Shown here in pieces: positions 5,295 through 5,661 of a stretch of DNA of 5,661 nucleotides. Below the pieces are notes generated by a model, which was not told the origin of the DNA, made no database searches, and was given only the letters and a program-made list of their open reading frames with translations. The stretch is from contig DVOT01000027.1 in the NCBI GenBank assembly GCA_018713425.1, forward strand, positions 1-5,661. Direction: 5' to 3'. Position 1 is the first letter of the stretch, and the number at the start of each line of letters is the position of its first letter. The DNA comes from Alectryocaccomicrobium faecavium. GTDB taxonomy: Bacteria > Bacillota > Clostridia > Christensenellales > Aristaeellaceae. Both the position numbers and the translations under genes were made by a program.

Positions 5295-5661
5295 ACTTTA
5301 TCAGCTCGTTCCTGAAGACCGTCCTCGAATGGATATACGCGCTTGTGGGCAATTACGGTTGGTCGGTGATCCTGTTCACCGTGCTGATCCGTGCGATTTT
5401 GCTGCCGCTAGACGTCAAGAGCAAGCGGGGCATGCGCGCCATGAGCGCGGTGCAGCCCAAGATGCAGGCGCTGCAGAAGAAATACGCCAACGATAAGGAA
5501 AAGCTCAATCAGAAGATGAACGAGCTTTACCGCAAAGAGAAGATCAATCCCATGGCTGGCTGCCTGCCCATGCTGATCCAGCTGCCCATCCTGTTTTGTA
5601 TGTTCACCGCCATGCGCGTGGTGGCCAATGAAGAGACCGTGCGCATGGTGATCGAATGGGC
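5291..5661 (+). CDS. yidC: Membrane protein insertase YidC/Oxa1 family (3' partial)
   Basis: The first 123 codons of a YidC-type insertase are present, and the frame runs off the window end. YidC inserts and folds membrane proteins, alone or with the Sec translocon. The visible part has the first helix of the core (YGWSVILFTVLIRAILLPL, residues 22-40) with the conserved hydrophilic-groove arginine as Arg34. A basic cytoplasmic helical hairpin follows (KSKRGMRAMSAVQPKMQAL, then KKYANDKEKLNQKMNELYRK), then KINPMAGCLPMLIQLPILF and the next membrane helix. No lipoprotein signal precedes the core, so it is a short insertase without the large periplasmic domain seen in Proteobacteria. The start at 5291 is set by AAAGGAGG (5277-5284) 6 nt upstream; the ATG at 5287 is in another frame. 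It overlaps the yidD stop by 4 nt. Confidence 0.96.
   Translation, partial: MNFISSFLKTVLEWIYALVGNYGWSVILFTVLIRAILLPLDVKSKRGMRAMSAVQPKMQALQKKYANDKEKLNQKMNELYRKEKINPMAGCLPMLIQLPILFCMFTAMRVVANEETVRMVIEW

Noticed and set aside
5287..5496. ATG at 5287 opening a 69-codon frame
   Set aside because: It is only 2 nt from the ribosome site and in the wrong frame; the 5291 frame gives an unmistakable YidC.
1..5661. CRISPR arrays, tRNA or rRNA genes
   Set aside because: No regularly spaced direct repeats, cloverleaf arms or rRNA-like conserved stretches were seen on either strand.

Overview
The window is a GC-rich bacterial chromosome segment in which every supported gene lies on the + strand. Gene content points to a GC-rich Clostridia-like Firmicute, perhaps of intestinal origin. 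The reasons are the rpmH-rnpA-yidD-yidC cluster with Shine-Dalgarno-led genes, an XRE regulator of the common Firmicute type, a LytTR regulator, and an intergenic repeat whose 'CTCCCC...AGGGGAGCTG...GACTGAGGGG' pattern I recall from gut Clostridia. The taxon is inferred, since no rRNA or species-specific marker is present.

Left block (1-3607): the 3' part of a large surface-type protein with three cohesin-like beta-sandwich modules. It is followed after 5 nt by a LytTR-family DNA-binding regulator whose receiver domain has lost its phosphorylation residues. Next, after a short gap, comes an NlpC/P60 (C40) cell-wall peptidase with a C-terminal peptidoglycan-binding-like module, closed by a probable terminator hairpin. 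The first two genes look co-transcribed. All three could concern the cell surface, but that link is inferred from position and family.

Middle (3604-3861): a composite inverted-repeat element of about 150 bp resembling a small non-coding mobile element, then a promoter with a near-perfect 20-bp palindrome over its -35 region. This promoter drives an XRE-type HTH regulator with two predicted membrane helices (3862-4410).

Right block (4469-5661): a textbook sigma-A promoter (TTGACA, 17 bp, TATAAT) drives the conserved operon rpmH (ribosomal protein L34), rnpA (RNase P protein), yidD (membrane protein insertion efficiency factor) and yidC (membrane insertase, cut by the window end). The genes are 3 nt apart or overlap by 4 nt, so translational coupling is likely. 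In many Firmicutes dnaA and oriC lie just beyond rpmH; here that place is taken by the XRE gene and the surface block, and no DnaA-box cluster is visible.

I found no clear new defence or biosynthetic system. The most unusual items are the phosphorylation-dead LytTR regulator, the perfect 30-nt palindrome inside its coding sequence, the palindromic operator candidate of the membrane-tethered XRE regulator, and the composite intergenic repeat.
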